DNA of 64,000 nucleotides. Origin: Morella rubra (taxonomy: Eukaryota; Streptophyta; Magnoliopsida; Fagales; Myricaceae). Below the pieces are notes generated by a model, which worked only from the letters and a program-made list of their open reading frames with translations, made no database searches and was not told where the DNA came from. Both the position numbers and the translations under genes were made by a program. Every line of letters starts with the position of its first letter. The first letter of the stretch is position 1. Positions 48,050 to 59,624 of the stretch are shown one piece after another. The stretch is taken from NCBI GenBank assembly GCA_003952965.2, contig CM025849.1:29506464-29570463 (forward strand), given 5' to 3'.

Positions 48050-49997
48050 ATTTTCTTCGTTGAAGTTCGAGAACTTCTTGCTTCGAGAAGCCTCATCACA
48101 ATCGAAACCCTTTTGGGTTTGCATATCATCATCATCATCATCTTCATACTCACTCGGTATATTAGCGTCATTTTCTTCCTCGGTTCTTGGGAATGCCCCT
48201 AACCAATCAACATTCACAACATAATCATAGTCTTCAGCTTCGATGCCATATGGATTCTCAGCATCACCATACAAATCAGATTCTTCAACATCAGTACCGG
48301 AGAAATCACTCAATTCAAGTTGTTGTGATCTCTCCTCAAGAACATAATTAGGATCAGAGTCTTCTTCAGCAATACCAGGTTCGGGTTCCCCCACATCAAC
48401 CTCTTCTTCAGCAATAACAGGTTCAGGTTTCCTCAATATAGCTTCTAGTTCCCTAGTTTCTTCTTGTGATGGTCCCGGCCCAGTAAGTGGAAGGGGGGAT
48501 CCTTGGTCTCGATGATCTTAGCATCATCGACTACATGGTCAACGAAGACATTCAGAGTATTCCTCTACTCACTAACCGCTTTATTGATCAACGCGTGCAT
48601 ATCTCTATCATTCTTTAATGTCCTAATACACAGCCAATCTTCGACATCAAAAGTATACCATAAAGTTCTCATCCTCAAATAACCAAGCTCATTCACCGCG
48701 TGCTGAATTTCAATTGATGAGATGAAATTCGTATCCAATTTCCCCAAATCGTTCACCTTCCCTCCTTTATAAATCTGACCTCGTTCTTCCACGAATTGCC
48801 CACCATGATAGACAACTATTCGTAGTAAACGTACAAAATCACATAGGTAGGTAATTAAAAACAAGCTGATCTGCAACTATTAACAAGTTTTGTTAATCTC
48901 AATTATTAATTAACAAACATAATGCTTTAAAGATTGAATTGAAAGAAGAACAATCTATTGCAAACAAAAAAGAAGCATAATACAAGAAAATAGATAAACG
49001 ACATTGCAAATAAACAACTACATAGAAAAAGAAACAAAACCCAAATAAAGAAACAACCATAACAGACATCACGTATACAATCGAGAACAATAAAAAATAA
49101 TTTGTATTGCACCTAAATTTTCAATGCCAATTTCTCAAGAAGTTTTGTTTCCATTTTGAAAATGACGGAACTCCTCGACTCAGGAATGCACGGCAACATT
49201 TAAAGCATCAACCATTCGCAAACCCTAAGTCCTTCATCTAAAAACCTAATGACCTTTTTGTGTTTGAAGCTACTAGTCAACTAAAACCTAAGAACCTAAA
49301 ACTTTTATAATCAACAAGAAGACAAAAGATAGAAGAAATCACGTGCATTTACCAAATGGGTCTACACTAAAAGACACCGAAAGTGTAATGACAAAGCTGT
49401 TACAAAAACCCAACAAATATAGACAGTCAATTCGGTTTGTGGTCCTACCATGCGACATTTTTGGTCTCCGAGTCCACTTGCAATGGTTTCTTTTGGAAAA
49501 CCAAGATTTTGGTCCACCCACTCACCTGCACAAAAGGTATATAAATGAAGGGGTAAGCTACAAAAAAACGAGCATAAAGAATGGACATTTCTAGGTGGGT
49601 GCGAAAACAAATGGGTTGCCTTACCAAAGAAAATAGAAACCCCAATGTTCTTCAAAATCACTGACGAACAGATAGATCTACTATGGCTTCGACTCAAAGC
49701 AAATGTCCTTTCGAAATCACCGAGCCCCTCAAATAAAAAACAAGGGGTGGAAATCATTGAACGCTAGGGTAATGGGTGTTCTCTTCTTCCTAGGGGGGGG
49801 AATCGTGAACACTTAGCAAAATTTTGAGTTTCATCGCTTGTTTCTATTTGTTTGAAGTAAAACGGTGTGTTTTCGTTTCCAAAGAAGTAAAACGCTTAAT
49901 TCCAATAATTTCTTTTCCACTCAATGAGTTGTGTGTCATTTAGGATTTACGTTTTAGTTTTCTTAACTGTTAAACACAGCGTTTTGCTTGTGTGGCG

Positions 49998-50174
49998 CTG
50001 ACGTGTTAAATTGCTAACGTGGCGTTTTATTCCGTTAGAAATTAGATAGTACATGGATGGCAAGACCAGATCGTCACGAAGGTATGGACTGAGTGACCAT
50101 AGTGTACAAAAATGAAACCTAGTGATTAAATAGTCAGCGTGGTATAAACCTAGTGACCATATTGCCAATTTTCC
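49998..50174 (-). repeat. Right terminal inverted repeat of the MULE
   Basis: Inverse of 41098-41274 with scattered differences; the last bases are CCAATTTTCC before TAAATAAAA. Confidence 0.85.
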
Positions 50175-51264
50175 TAAATAAAATGTGAAAGTCCCTGCAA
50201 CATGTGTGAAAAGGCGTGTTTATTTATTTATTTCCTTTCTCACACTTTAACTCATTTCTTTGGGAAGGATTGACGAAGCTATATATAAAAATTCGAAAAT
50301 AAGTGACGCATTAATACCCATGATCAGTAGGAAAGTGGAGCTTGTTAAATTTAACTAATTATCTTCCTTTGTGTCCTAAGACATGAAGGACTCCATCACT
50401 TCATAGAATGGCATTATCTTAAGCATCTACCTAAAAATAATATTCCCATCGTAAATCTCTAGCTAAACTCTAGCCTTTTCCCCATCAAGGAGCTAACAAA
50501 AAAAAAAACAAAATTATTGGAGGAGATTCCAAGGTTGACTTAAAAAATCAGGTTGACATCTATTTTAAGGATGGATGTTCCCACTTAACTCACCATTAAT
50601 TTCTTGGATATAAAATATTGTATGTAATATTTTGAAGGTTTTATTGTCATAATTAATTGGTCTCCATCAGACAGTCTCCCTTAACCATACAACCACTTTC
50701 CAGTTAGCCTAACCTTTCACCTCTTAACCCAACTTGCACTCAAAAGAAACAATCATCCACAAGGCATGCTATAACATCTGATAAAAAGAGATTTGGTGAC
50801 TGCATTGCAAGAATACAGCTATTGATTAAGATAATTTATTATTTCTATTAAAATATTCTGTAAGTTTCAATCGAAATTGAAACTTTTTAACTTGGGAAAT
50901 GACAATTTTAGTCTCACAAAAAAGTCACCTCCAAACAAATTATGAGATAACAATGTCATTTTAAAAAAGAAAGACTTAATTATCGCTACAGTCCCTGTAG
51001 TATTAGGTTCATGCGATTCAATTTTTCATACATATAGGTCCTTTTGTCTATCAAAAATTAGCTAACTAACGAAAGATCAATATGGATTAAGGGTCAAGAT
51101 ATCTATTTTTGGGGTTGGATAGCCTATCTTGAATCATATTCTTGTTAATGGACTAACTTTTGATGGAGGAAAGGACCATTATGTCTAAAAAAACAAATCA
51201 AAGGGGATGTCTCGTTCAAAGTTATACCATAAGGACTGATTTGTTAAAAATCAATAGCACATGG

Positions 51265-54200
51265 CACTACAAAAAAACAGGTCTATAGCGGTGGTCTTTT
51301 TAGCGGCGGTCGCTAAAAACACCACTAAATGGTATTTTTTGCGTGTTTTGCAAAAAACGCTGCTAAAGGAGGTCTATAGCAACGGTCTTTGTAGCAGTGG
51401 TCACTGACTGCTGCTATATACCCCCTTTAGCAGCGTTTTTTGCAAAATGCCGCAAACGGTATTATCTTTAGCGGCGGTCACTGACCGCTGCTATATACCC
51501 CTTTTAGCGGCAGTCACTGACCGCTGCTATAGACCCCATTTAGTAGCGTTTGTTTCAAAAACGCTGCTAAAGGTGTGCTCTACAGCGGTGGTTACTGTGA
51601 CCGCCACTATAGGTCTAATTCTAGCAGCGTTTTCCACAAGCGTTGCTATTAAGTTTACCTTTAGCAGCGTTTGTTATTGCTATATATAAAATTTTTATTA
51701 ATTATTTAAATAAATAATTATTTTAATTATTTATTTTATTCCTAAATATATAATTTATTTTCATGTATTTGAAATTTTTATTTTAAGACCTTAGTACTTA
51801 ATTAGCATATATATTATAAAGTATATGTGCTAATTACTTATATATATAAAGTAATGTTATATAAATTAAGTAGGTACATATATATAAAGTACTTAGGTTA
51901 ATTAGCACCTATCAATTATATAATAAACACATACTTTTAAATTATAAGTATTATATATTATTACTCACAACCTATTTTAATTAAGATTATTATACTAATT
52001 ATAAAAAAGAGTGTAAAGAATGTACATTGCTATATATTTAATACTAAGTATAAAGATTTTTAAATACCATTACAAATTACAACTGATTTTAATTTACTAA
52101 AAACACATAACATGTATATAGTTTATTATTAAAAAAACTTAAAAACTACAAATTTTTTTTAAAAAACGCTTAAAACGGTGAGTTTTTACTTGTCTTAAAA
52201 AATGTCAAAACTCACAGTTTCTCTCCCTTTAAATTAAACCCTTCCCGCTCCCCCGCGCCCTACTTGTGAAAAATCTTTGTCTCCAGCCCCCTCTTCGTCG
52301 AAGAAGCTCCTCCCCTCTTCATCGAAATCTCCAGCCCCCCTCCCCTCTACGTCTTACCATCTTTGATTTTCTAAATATGAAATCTTTGGAGAAGGAGGGC
52401 CTTCGCCACCTGAAGGAGCTCAAAGTCCCTGCATAGATGGATTGCGGCGACATCCTTGAATTTGTTTATAGGGGTTGTGCGGCCTCAGGCATCGCAAACG
52501 GTTTTTCACTCGGGCTCATACTTTTATTTTCTGTTTTGTCCTGCTTCTAGATCTGGGTGTCAGGCATCGCAATGGATCTGGGTTCTATTTTTCCTCTGCT
52601 TTCTCATGCTTCTCAATCTTGAATAGTTTTGCCCTTTTTTCCCTCCTTTTGTTTTCCTTTTTCAGTGTCTTCTTTTTGTATTTGAAGGGTTTTGGTGGGG
52701 AAAAATGATTCTTCAAGCGTTGGGTTCCACCAAAGTAGACCAATTGGGTTTTCATATGAATGCGGCACAATCTGTGATTAGTTGTCACTGGGCAGGTATG
52801 GAAAATAGAGTTGGATGCTCTCCAAATCCCTTAAAGGCATAGGTGTGGGTTTCTTTCCTTATCCGTTATGGAATGTTAGAAGTTTTGAAATTTTATTTAT
52901 TTATCTTACATTGTTCAGTCACTACATGGGCATCTTGTGTTATTGCTGATTTACGTTACAGGAGTTTAGGATATGATGGCAGAATTTTGATTAGGGCTTT
53001 ACCGCGTTGGTGTAACCAAAAGATCACACTCCATGTAATATGCTTGTGTTCTTTTTGTTTGCTTCTACCCATAATGAAATCTTTGTTCTTGTTTTCACAA
53101 GACTTGGGCCTGTGATATCTTTTGTTGGCATTCCAGTTTGGTTATAAATTCCTCACCGCATGTTGACGTGGATAATTTTTTGGTTGATGGAGAAATTTTT
53201 ATCTCTTAACAATTGGACCTGTGACCTTTATTCTTAACCATCCAGTACTAACAGGGGGCTGGAATTTGGATCTAAAACAGAATATTGTTCCTTTTCTGAT
53301 TTATCCAATCGATTTTGGTGCACTACAGCTTTTTAGTACAGTTTGGTGTATTTGTCCTGGTTCGTTTTGTAGCTGCACTTTCATTATTGTTGTTTGGCAG
53401 TTCCAGAGACTTAGGTGTTTTGGTTTCTACTCTATGACAGAGGAGTTAAAGGTTCCAATTTTTCCATCCGTTGGCTTGTACTGAGTTTTATGCTTCACGG
53501 TATCTAATATCTGTAGCTATGTGTGCTAATACAATTACAGGACAAACTTTTAGGGGTTCCTTGGACTTAAGTGGCATTCCTCTCTCTGTATTTAATCTCT
53601 CTGCCTAATACTTTTAAGGTAATCGCTCCAGTTGTATAATTTGCCTTCGTAATGCTTGTTTAGTAACTACATAGCCTTTGGTTCTGGGAAGTTTGATAGT
53701 AGAGGTTGGAATAGGTAGATTTTCTTATTCCTTGAAGTATAAGATCAAGATACTGACCGAAGGAATAAATTGAATACAAAGAAAGAATTTGAGATTCCAT
53801 TGTGTTTTGGGAGGTTGCATTTTTTGGGTTCTATTAGACAATTTAATTGCTTGTATGGTTACCCATATAGTTTTGATTACGGCTTTCTTTCATTGGGCTG
53901 ACTTGCTTGTAATCTGGTTATACACTAAGCCAGGCGGGTCTGGTTAAAGGAACTTGAAATAAGATGCTCAATAAATAACGGAGGTTGCTGGTCAGAAAGT
54001 AGAAATGGATTAACTTTCTCTTCTTGCTCAGTTTGGTGATTTCTATCCTAATCTTGCTCATTTACTAATTGTATTTTGCTTCTTCAGTTCTTTATACACT
54101 GCAGATCCATTTGACAGCCCTGCGCCAAACAAAGTCCAGGTCCAGTCCTTCATATGCAATATGACTTCAGGAAGGGATATTACAACACAATTAATTTGGA

Positions 54201-54907
54201 CATTCTGCTTTCAAGATTTTTTGTGAACCAGTTTTTAGCATCAAAGGCTGGTGAAGTGGCTTTGATATTCAATGATCTTCAAAGCACACTATCAACTCAA
54301 CAGGGAGAAATGGCTGTTTTTGCAACGGAACTGCAACAAGTATGTTTTAAATTCTTCCATCTAAAAAACTGCTCTTTGAGGTAAAAAAATGCCTGACGTG
54401 TGAATTGAGGGTCATTATCTGAAATTGGGAAACATTCTTTTTGACTCAGATAGTACCCCGACCCGATTCAATGAAAAGTGTTTTATGGTTTAAAATGAGA
54501 TTTTTTGTGAGGCTTAGTCTATGGAGCGGAGGCTTGGGCCGATACATTACCAAAAAAAAAAAACGCTGGCAGACTTCTAGCAGTGGTCACCTAACCGCTG
54601 CTGTAGATGTTTAAACGCAGGAAAAAAGGCCTATAGCAGCGTTTCTTGAAACGTTGCACAAAAAAAAAAAAAAAAAGGATTGTACTTCGAGTCTATAGCG
54701 GCGGTCACAAATGCCGCTAGCAGACCGTCATTGTAGACCGGAGGTCTTCACCAGCGGTCGAGAAAACTGCCGCTATAGCCTATTGCGACGGTGCAATAGC
54801 GAAGTCTCGACCATAGCTAAAAAACCGCTGCTATGGGCTATAGCAGCGATTTTGTCACCTTTAGTAGTGGTTTCTGACTGCTGCTAAAGGTTGTTTTTTT
54901 TGTAGTG
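51265..54907. mobile_element. Non-autonomous CACTA (En/Spm) element carrying host gene fragments
   Basis: It starts CACTACAAAAAAACAGG and ends with the inverse of CACTACAAAAAAAACAACC. Flanks TGG and TGA, with an unbroken CACATGAATT at the same place in D2 (36235), indicate a worn 3-bp TGA duplication. Both ends have subterminal repeats, many direct and inverted copies of GCGGTCACTGACCGCTGC-type words at 51290-51680 and 54570-54900. No CACTA transposase is recognisable inside. The interior (about 52200-54400) differs in composition from the ends and contains gene-like exon pieces, including a kinesin-5-like exon. Length 3,643 bp. Confidence 0.93.
54232..54339 (+). pseudogene. Captured exon resembling kinesin-5 (KIN-5)
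   Basis: A 108-bp stretch opens after an AG (54230-54231) and closes before GTATGT (54340), giving 36 in-phase codons. It reads FLASKAGEVALIFNDLQSTL then STQQGEMAVFATELQQ. This resembles, from memory, the stalk part of plant kinesin-5 (125-kDa kinesin-related protein), where a segment like DLQSTLSTQQGEMALFARELRQ occurs. Kinesin-5 slides antiparallel spindle microtubules. Only this exon is clear. Other pieces in the element, such as ADPFDSPAPNKVQ near 54103-54140 and QALGSTKVDQLGFHMNA near 52715-52760, look exonic but I cannot assign them. No motor domain is present. Confidence 0.55.
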
Positions 54908-55689
54908 TGAATTCTATTGCTAATTAAGCCAAAAAAAAAAATCACTTCTCCAAATTGAGAGTAAATTTTCGTGGAGAGTGTAAAGTGTCTAAAATTAATA
55001 GTTTGCAGATGTAATGTGACAAAAATAATTGTTTGAAATGCAAAGCATTAAAAATCTCACAATTGAAGAGTGCAAAATATATTTATCTTTTTTTTTTTGT
55101 AAATTTTTATATTAAAATAAACCACACAAAAAATGCTCTAATCTTTTATAGGAATTCCTTAGCAGAATCTTAATTTTTCTAATTACTTTTATACGTTGTT
55201 TGAAATAACACAAAGATCTTAACAAAGAAACATGTCTATTTAAACTTTGATAAATGATTGAGATGAGCATCATCCCTTACGACAGCATTAGGGAATGCTT
55301 GTTGGCACTTGTTGCACGTTTTAATTAGAGTCATGAATCTCCTGATTCATATGCAGTTCTAAAGATTATAGACAATGAAAGAAGTCAAGGAAAGCACAAA
55401 CCGTCCCCGTATAGACCCCACTCCCCAAGTCCCCATGTCCCACCATGGGAAGGTCACTCTAGGTCCTTCTATCTAACTTTAAAAGGTCCCATGTCCCATC
55501 TCCTACCTGCACCAAATGTTACCTCTTTAGGTTAGTCCGAACGCATATCTACCGACCTTTTGGTTCCAAACCTTTAAAAGGTGGTTTTGGCTTGAAAAAT
55601 AACCATGATAAATATAACAAAAGCTTGCTTTGATTGATGTAGTGGGATACAGATACTGCAACATCTTACTCGTAATACAAAGGAGGATT

Positions 55690-56022
55690 ATATACATTTT
55701 GCATCCTTGGATAATAAGGTCTTCACATTTTATCCCACAATTTATTATTTTTATTATATTGTATTTATTAATTATTGATTTTGGACAATTGTACCCTTTG
55801 TTAAAACTTTCGATCAGTTTGGATGGAGAATTTATTTTTTAACTTCAAAAATTACGACTTTATCCTCATAAAATGATTGTTGTCAAAAATATTATGGGGG
55901 AAAATTGTCATTTTACATCTTGAAAAATTATTTTTCGATCCAAATTAACTAAAAATTTTAACCGAGGGTGCAATGTGACAAACATAATAGATTAGGGTGC
56001 AAAAGTGTATTTATCCTTTCAA
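55690..56022. mobile_element. Foldback MITE, family 1, in D3
   Basis: Left TATACATTTTGCATCC, right GGTGCAAAAGTGTATTTATC. It is the D3 counterpart of 37050-37382. Confidence 0.55.
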
Positions 56023-56263
56023 AGAAAGACAAATAATAGATTGATTTTGTACTATCTAATATTATCCATGTAAAATTTTAGATATGCCACTATTTAATCT
56101 TAAAGTTGTAATGTTTTGGACAGGAATCCACTATTTTCTCCCTCAATTGAATCCGCAGAATTGAAAGGTGAGGGTTATTTTGGTCCTCCTGTTTGGTTTC
56201 TTTGTTTGGTCCCACCTAAAAACTCATAGGATAGAGTATTTTATCCAAATGCACCATACCAAG

Positions 56264-56883
56264 TAGGGTTATACATCGAAAATTTCGGATTCGGAAGGGA
56301 CCAATCCAAATTTGATCCAAAATGCACTAATATCGGATCGGATTCGGAGTTGGGCCAACGTCCCATATCGGAGCCATCCCAGGCGCTGCGCACCTTTTTC
56401 CCTGCAAACAGGAGCTCACTAGCTCAGACACCCACCCACTCAAGTGTTGGGCTGCTAGCACTGGGGAAAGCAATATTGGCAGCGAGAACAAGGAGGAGAT
56501 CGAGGGTTTCAGATCAAATGGCAGGGACTCTTACTTGGACATGTGGAAGAATGCAGTGGATAGAGAGAGGAAGGAGATCGAGTTGAAGATCGGCAAGAAC
56601 ACGTCTGCGTGGAGGCACTAGAAGTCTGGAGATTTGAAATCGTGAATGGGGATGGGGGGACTGAAACGCGAAGAAGGGGGTGGGGTTATATGAAACGCGC
56701 GTTTCATTAAACCAAGAGAATTGGGTCGAGTCGGATCAATAGGGTGTCTTCCCCTGGATATCCGAATCCGACCCGATTCTCTGTTTTGTTTTGTTTTTTT
56801 TTTTCCTTTTGTAATATCCGAATCCGGATCCAATTCTATCCGACCCGATCAGGTCGGATCTAGGTGCTTTTTGAACAGCCCTA
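56264..56883. mobile_element. Non-autonomous hAT element, 620 bp
   Basis: It is flanked by the exact 8-bp target duplication ATACCAAG (56256-56263 and 56884-56891); D2 has the single site (ATACTAAG) at 37622. Ends are TAGGGTTATAC and the inverse of TAGGGCTGTTC, a hAT-type short TIR. Subterminal regions are full of GGATCGGATTCGG and CCGAATCCGACCCGA words in both orientations. The middle (about 56350-56700) is GC-richer and may be acquired sequence, but I recognise no domain in its 78-codon frame. Confidence 0.85.
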
Positions 56884-56935
56884 ATACCAAGAGCTCAAAT
56901 CCAACTTTCTCCGAGTCCTATATATTAAGGCGTAA

Positions 56936-59624
56936 ACATCCAGCACTTTCCTTTTATCTGATTGTGTTTGTTCCCTGTTGCTTCTTATCCTGCTGGTTGG
57001 ATATTCCCACTGCTTTGATTCATCCACAGAAGTTGTTTTATTTCTTTCCACTTGGAGAAAGTCATACAGCTGCACCCAATTACCACTACCTCAACAAAAA
57101 CTGAATTCGATGTTGCTTGATTTGGTACCCATGAATACCGTGACTTAGTTCATTGCTTCTCTGCTAATTTTATCGGTAAACCCAATGGTTGGAACTTGGA
57201 ACTTGGAACTTGGAACTTGGTCCGAGTTTATTTTTTGGACCCCACTGAAGTGCACAGTTAGAGAGAAATTTAACCGTTTAACCGAACATTGTACATTCTT
57301 TTTCTTTCTTATGCGTAAGACTAGCTTTTCAAAGGCTAAAACTTAATACAAGGAAATCTTACATATGATCCCACGTTAGGAGCAAATAAAAACTAACCAT
57401 ATGTGCTCCATGCTAGGCAGACAAAGCAGTGACGGATCACGATAAACCTAACTACCAGAATCAATAAGAGCTAGTAATTATAGTTGACGATCTAAACCCA
57501 ACAAAGCACACTGGAGTGTCGGAAAAAAGCCTACAAAGGGCCGGAGAAGACCCACTGGCACCGGGGGGCCACAAAATAGAATTGTAATTCCGTTCGATGA
57601 TGCAAACAACTAAGTTGAGATTTCTTCTCTCTATATAAGTACAATCAATTCAAGCTTGGAACCCCATAACGAAAGTTCAGACTAAGCGGCAAAATATTCA
57701 AAATTAGACTCTATGTCCGCAAAAGCTCACAAATAAACATGTTTTTTTTTTTTTTCCTGTGCGCAACTTTTATCACAAAGAAACGTGTATCTGTTTTTTG
57801 ATCAAGACATATAACTACTACTCATTCCATAAAAAACACATTACAATCATGGAAGGAGTCGGCGTCCTCGTACACTGAGATGAGATCAAAAAAGTGTTCA
57901 AAACACGAGAATTAGCCCTTAATCAAAAGTTCAGTAACAGCCCAACGAGTTAATTGATGCACTAATTTATTTGCACCTCGTTTGACGTCTCCTCCCTTCG
58001 CAAATAAACATGTTTAATGTGAAGAAGCTGTTGGCTTCTTTCTTTTTTAGGTTAAGCTCTTGTCATCTTTTGATAATTGCAGACTTTGTGCCCCCAAAAG
58101 CATCCCACTTTAAAGAAGAAGAAAAACCCACAACAAAAAAACAAAGAAAAGAACAGAGAGAAAGACAACATAAAAAGAATTATAATCTGCGTGGAGGCAT
58201 GATAAAAGCTTTATCATGATCAACCACCTTCAGGCTGCATGCACGACTAATAATTTGGCCTATTCCATTCCGCCGTGACCAAATGGTCAAAAAATCTCAT
58301 TTATGATAGTTGTTGATCAAATCATTGCTCCACCCTTCAAAGATAATTCCTTTCTTTCATTTGTTTGACTTTCAGGGACCCACTGAATCTCAAACACAAT
58401 CTCCACTTTGTTCTTCATGCAATCTCCGTACCTTTCTTTCGCCAAAGTTGCATTGGATGGAAGCCATTCAACCATATCTGTAACTGATTTATTGGCTTTA
58501 ACGTGAAAAACCAGTGAGGGGTATTTTTTATCTTATTCACTGGTTCTAAAAGAATTGGTTTTAGACATAGTGTTTGTTGTGTCTACGTGGAAAGGCTTTA
58601 AAACGGAAGCTATTTTCGTGAAGAAGATAACGCATCAAAGATTCACCATTTTTAGTGTATCGAAGAGAGAGAAGATCCAAAAAACCGAATAGATTCTTTA
58701 TCTATATTCTTGCCGTTTGTTTGATGATAATAGTGAAGACCACCATTGCTGAATGTGAGAAGCTTTACGAGATTATCGAAATGATTACCAATCCTCCAAA
58801 CACCATACGAGTGTGTGAAGATTCAGAGGTTTTGAATGTTGATGGCTGAAGGTTTTAGTTATGGTCATTGATTGCACAATGTTTGTGCGTGGAGATCAAG
58901 AGCTATTCGGAATTAAGGTTTCCACGTGGATGTAAAGGTTCTATGTCCCTGTAAGTTGCAGATCCGGTTTACGGTAGCTCGGGTAAGATTTAGAGTGGGT
59001 TAATTGGCTAGGTTAGTTGAATCAATAGATCACTTTATAAATCAATTGGAAACTAGTGGATTCGAATGGCCTACGGCCTCAGATAGTTTACTCCTTAAGG
59101 ACGTTCCTTAGGAATTTTTCTTTTCGTAGCCATTCTTGGTGTTACAATTGCGTGATTGTTATTATTGTTCCTGATTAGATTAAATTGTTATCATTCCAAC
59201 CAATCTTGTTCTTTGTGTTGAGAGTTCAAATCTTTTGAAAAAGGATTTTTGTACAAAGGACATCCATGATTCGTTGGTTGGTAAGTTGCTGATAAAAACT
59301 TATTGGTTGGTGAGTTGATAAATTAATTATTGATCAATTTCGTTTTGAAAAAAGTGATTACCGCCATCTGTTGTTAGTTCGTAGTCTTCTTTAGTTTGCT
59401 GGGATATACTCTATTTTCGTTATATTTTGTAGAATATTGTGACAGATCGTGTGTTCTTATGTTTATAAGTAAACTGACCTGTTTGAGTATTTACAAGTGC
59501 ATTTGGAGTTGTTAGCATTTGATTAATATTGTTTATACCTAGGTTAGATCTATTAGGTGTGAATATTATCAAGGTTACACTTGTTCTTTGAAAAAAGGTT
59601 GTTGTAATAAAGCTTATTTACTAC
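56936..59624. other. Gene-less stretch between D3 and D4
   Basis: No supportable gene follows the copied core promoter. It contains a short tandem TTGGAAC repeat (about four and a half units at 57189-57221) and small ORFs that lack domains, including a 64-codon frame at 58655-58849 with a hydrophobic segment. The part from about 58560 to 59600, with AACTAGTGGATTCGAATGGC and GACGTTCCTTAGGAA, has the look of the R-U5 end of a Copia LTR, but no TG/CA ends or primer-binding site confirm it. Confidence 0.4.

Larger units (their letters stand above)
44172..48876 (-). pseudogene. MuDR-family MULE transposase, disrupted
   Basis: MULE transposases cut and paste the element between its TIRs. From the N-terminus: a plant MULE N-terminal domain (48876-48565: RIVVYHGGQF, GGKVNDLGKLDTNF, WYTFDVEDW), an Asp/Glu-rich linker (48436-48060), a MuDR zinc-binding DNA-binding domain (46302-46006: GLIFSNAKVFRKALRYC), a DDE core (45829-45521: RPIICVDGCHLNGKYGGQLL, later VFMSD; 45328-45020: LWSRHAFSVYCKSDMLLNN), a SWIM zinc finger (44928 on: CSCGKWQLCGIPCIHACAA) and a Gly/Arg-rich final exon (about 44370-44172: RGRPRVRGRWRGDEKGRGRE). 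First and second catalytic Asp are visible. Disruptions include a TAG after INKAVSE (48565-48567), a frame change near 48450-48490, a stop near 44940, and the 1.7-kb LTR-type insertion at 46329-48049 in the linker/DNA-binding junction. Confidence 0.88.
41098..50174 (-). mobile_element. Mutator-like element (MULE), 9,077 bp, with transposase and a GRF zinc-finger gene
   Basis: The 9-bp target duplication TAAATAAAA is exact (41089-41097 and 50175-50183); D1, D2 and D4 carry the single uninterrupted site. Terminal inverted repeats of about 177 bp are 41098-41274 and 49998-50174, opening GGGAAATTAGCAATATGG and GGAAAATTGGCAATATGG. Inside are a minus-strand MuDR-type transposase (44172-48876), a plus-strand GRF-type gene (42540-42989), a low-complexity tract (43439-43905) and an LTR-type insertion (46329-48049). 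The transposase is disrupted, so the element is not self-sufficient as it stands. TIR divergence suggests moderate age. Confidence 0.95.
39905..56935 (+). repeat. Tandem block D3, split by MULE, CACTA and hAT insertions
   Basis: Homologous pieces are 39905-41097, 50175-51264, 54908-56263 and 56884-56935, about 3.7 kb in total. They match D2 from about 34260 to 37680. It ends within the copied core promoter (TATATATTA at 56919-56927). The following sequence is unrelated to the GALT29A-like leader, so this copy has no gene. Confidence 0.85.

Noticed and set aside
51285-51680. CRISPR-like array of short direct repeats
   Set aside because: The repeats are direct and inverted subterminal words of a CACTA element in a plant genome, with no regular spacer length.
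54154-54231. Upstream part of the 76-codon frame as kinesin sequence
   Set aside because: Residues before FLASKAGEV do not resemble kinesin-5 and lie before a plausible AG acceptor, so only 54232-54339 was called.
58560-59600. Possible Copia LTR end between D3 and D4
   Set aside because: Wording of the sequence is LTR-like, but no TG/CA borders, primer-binding site or partner LTR could be found, so it is only mentioned in the gap entry.
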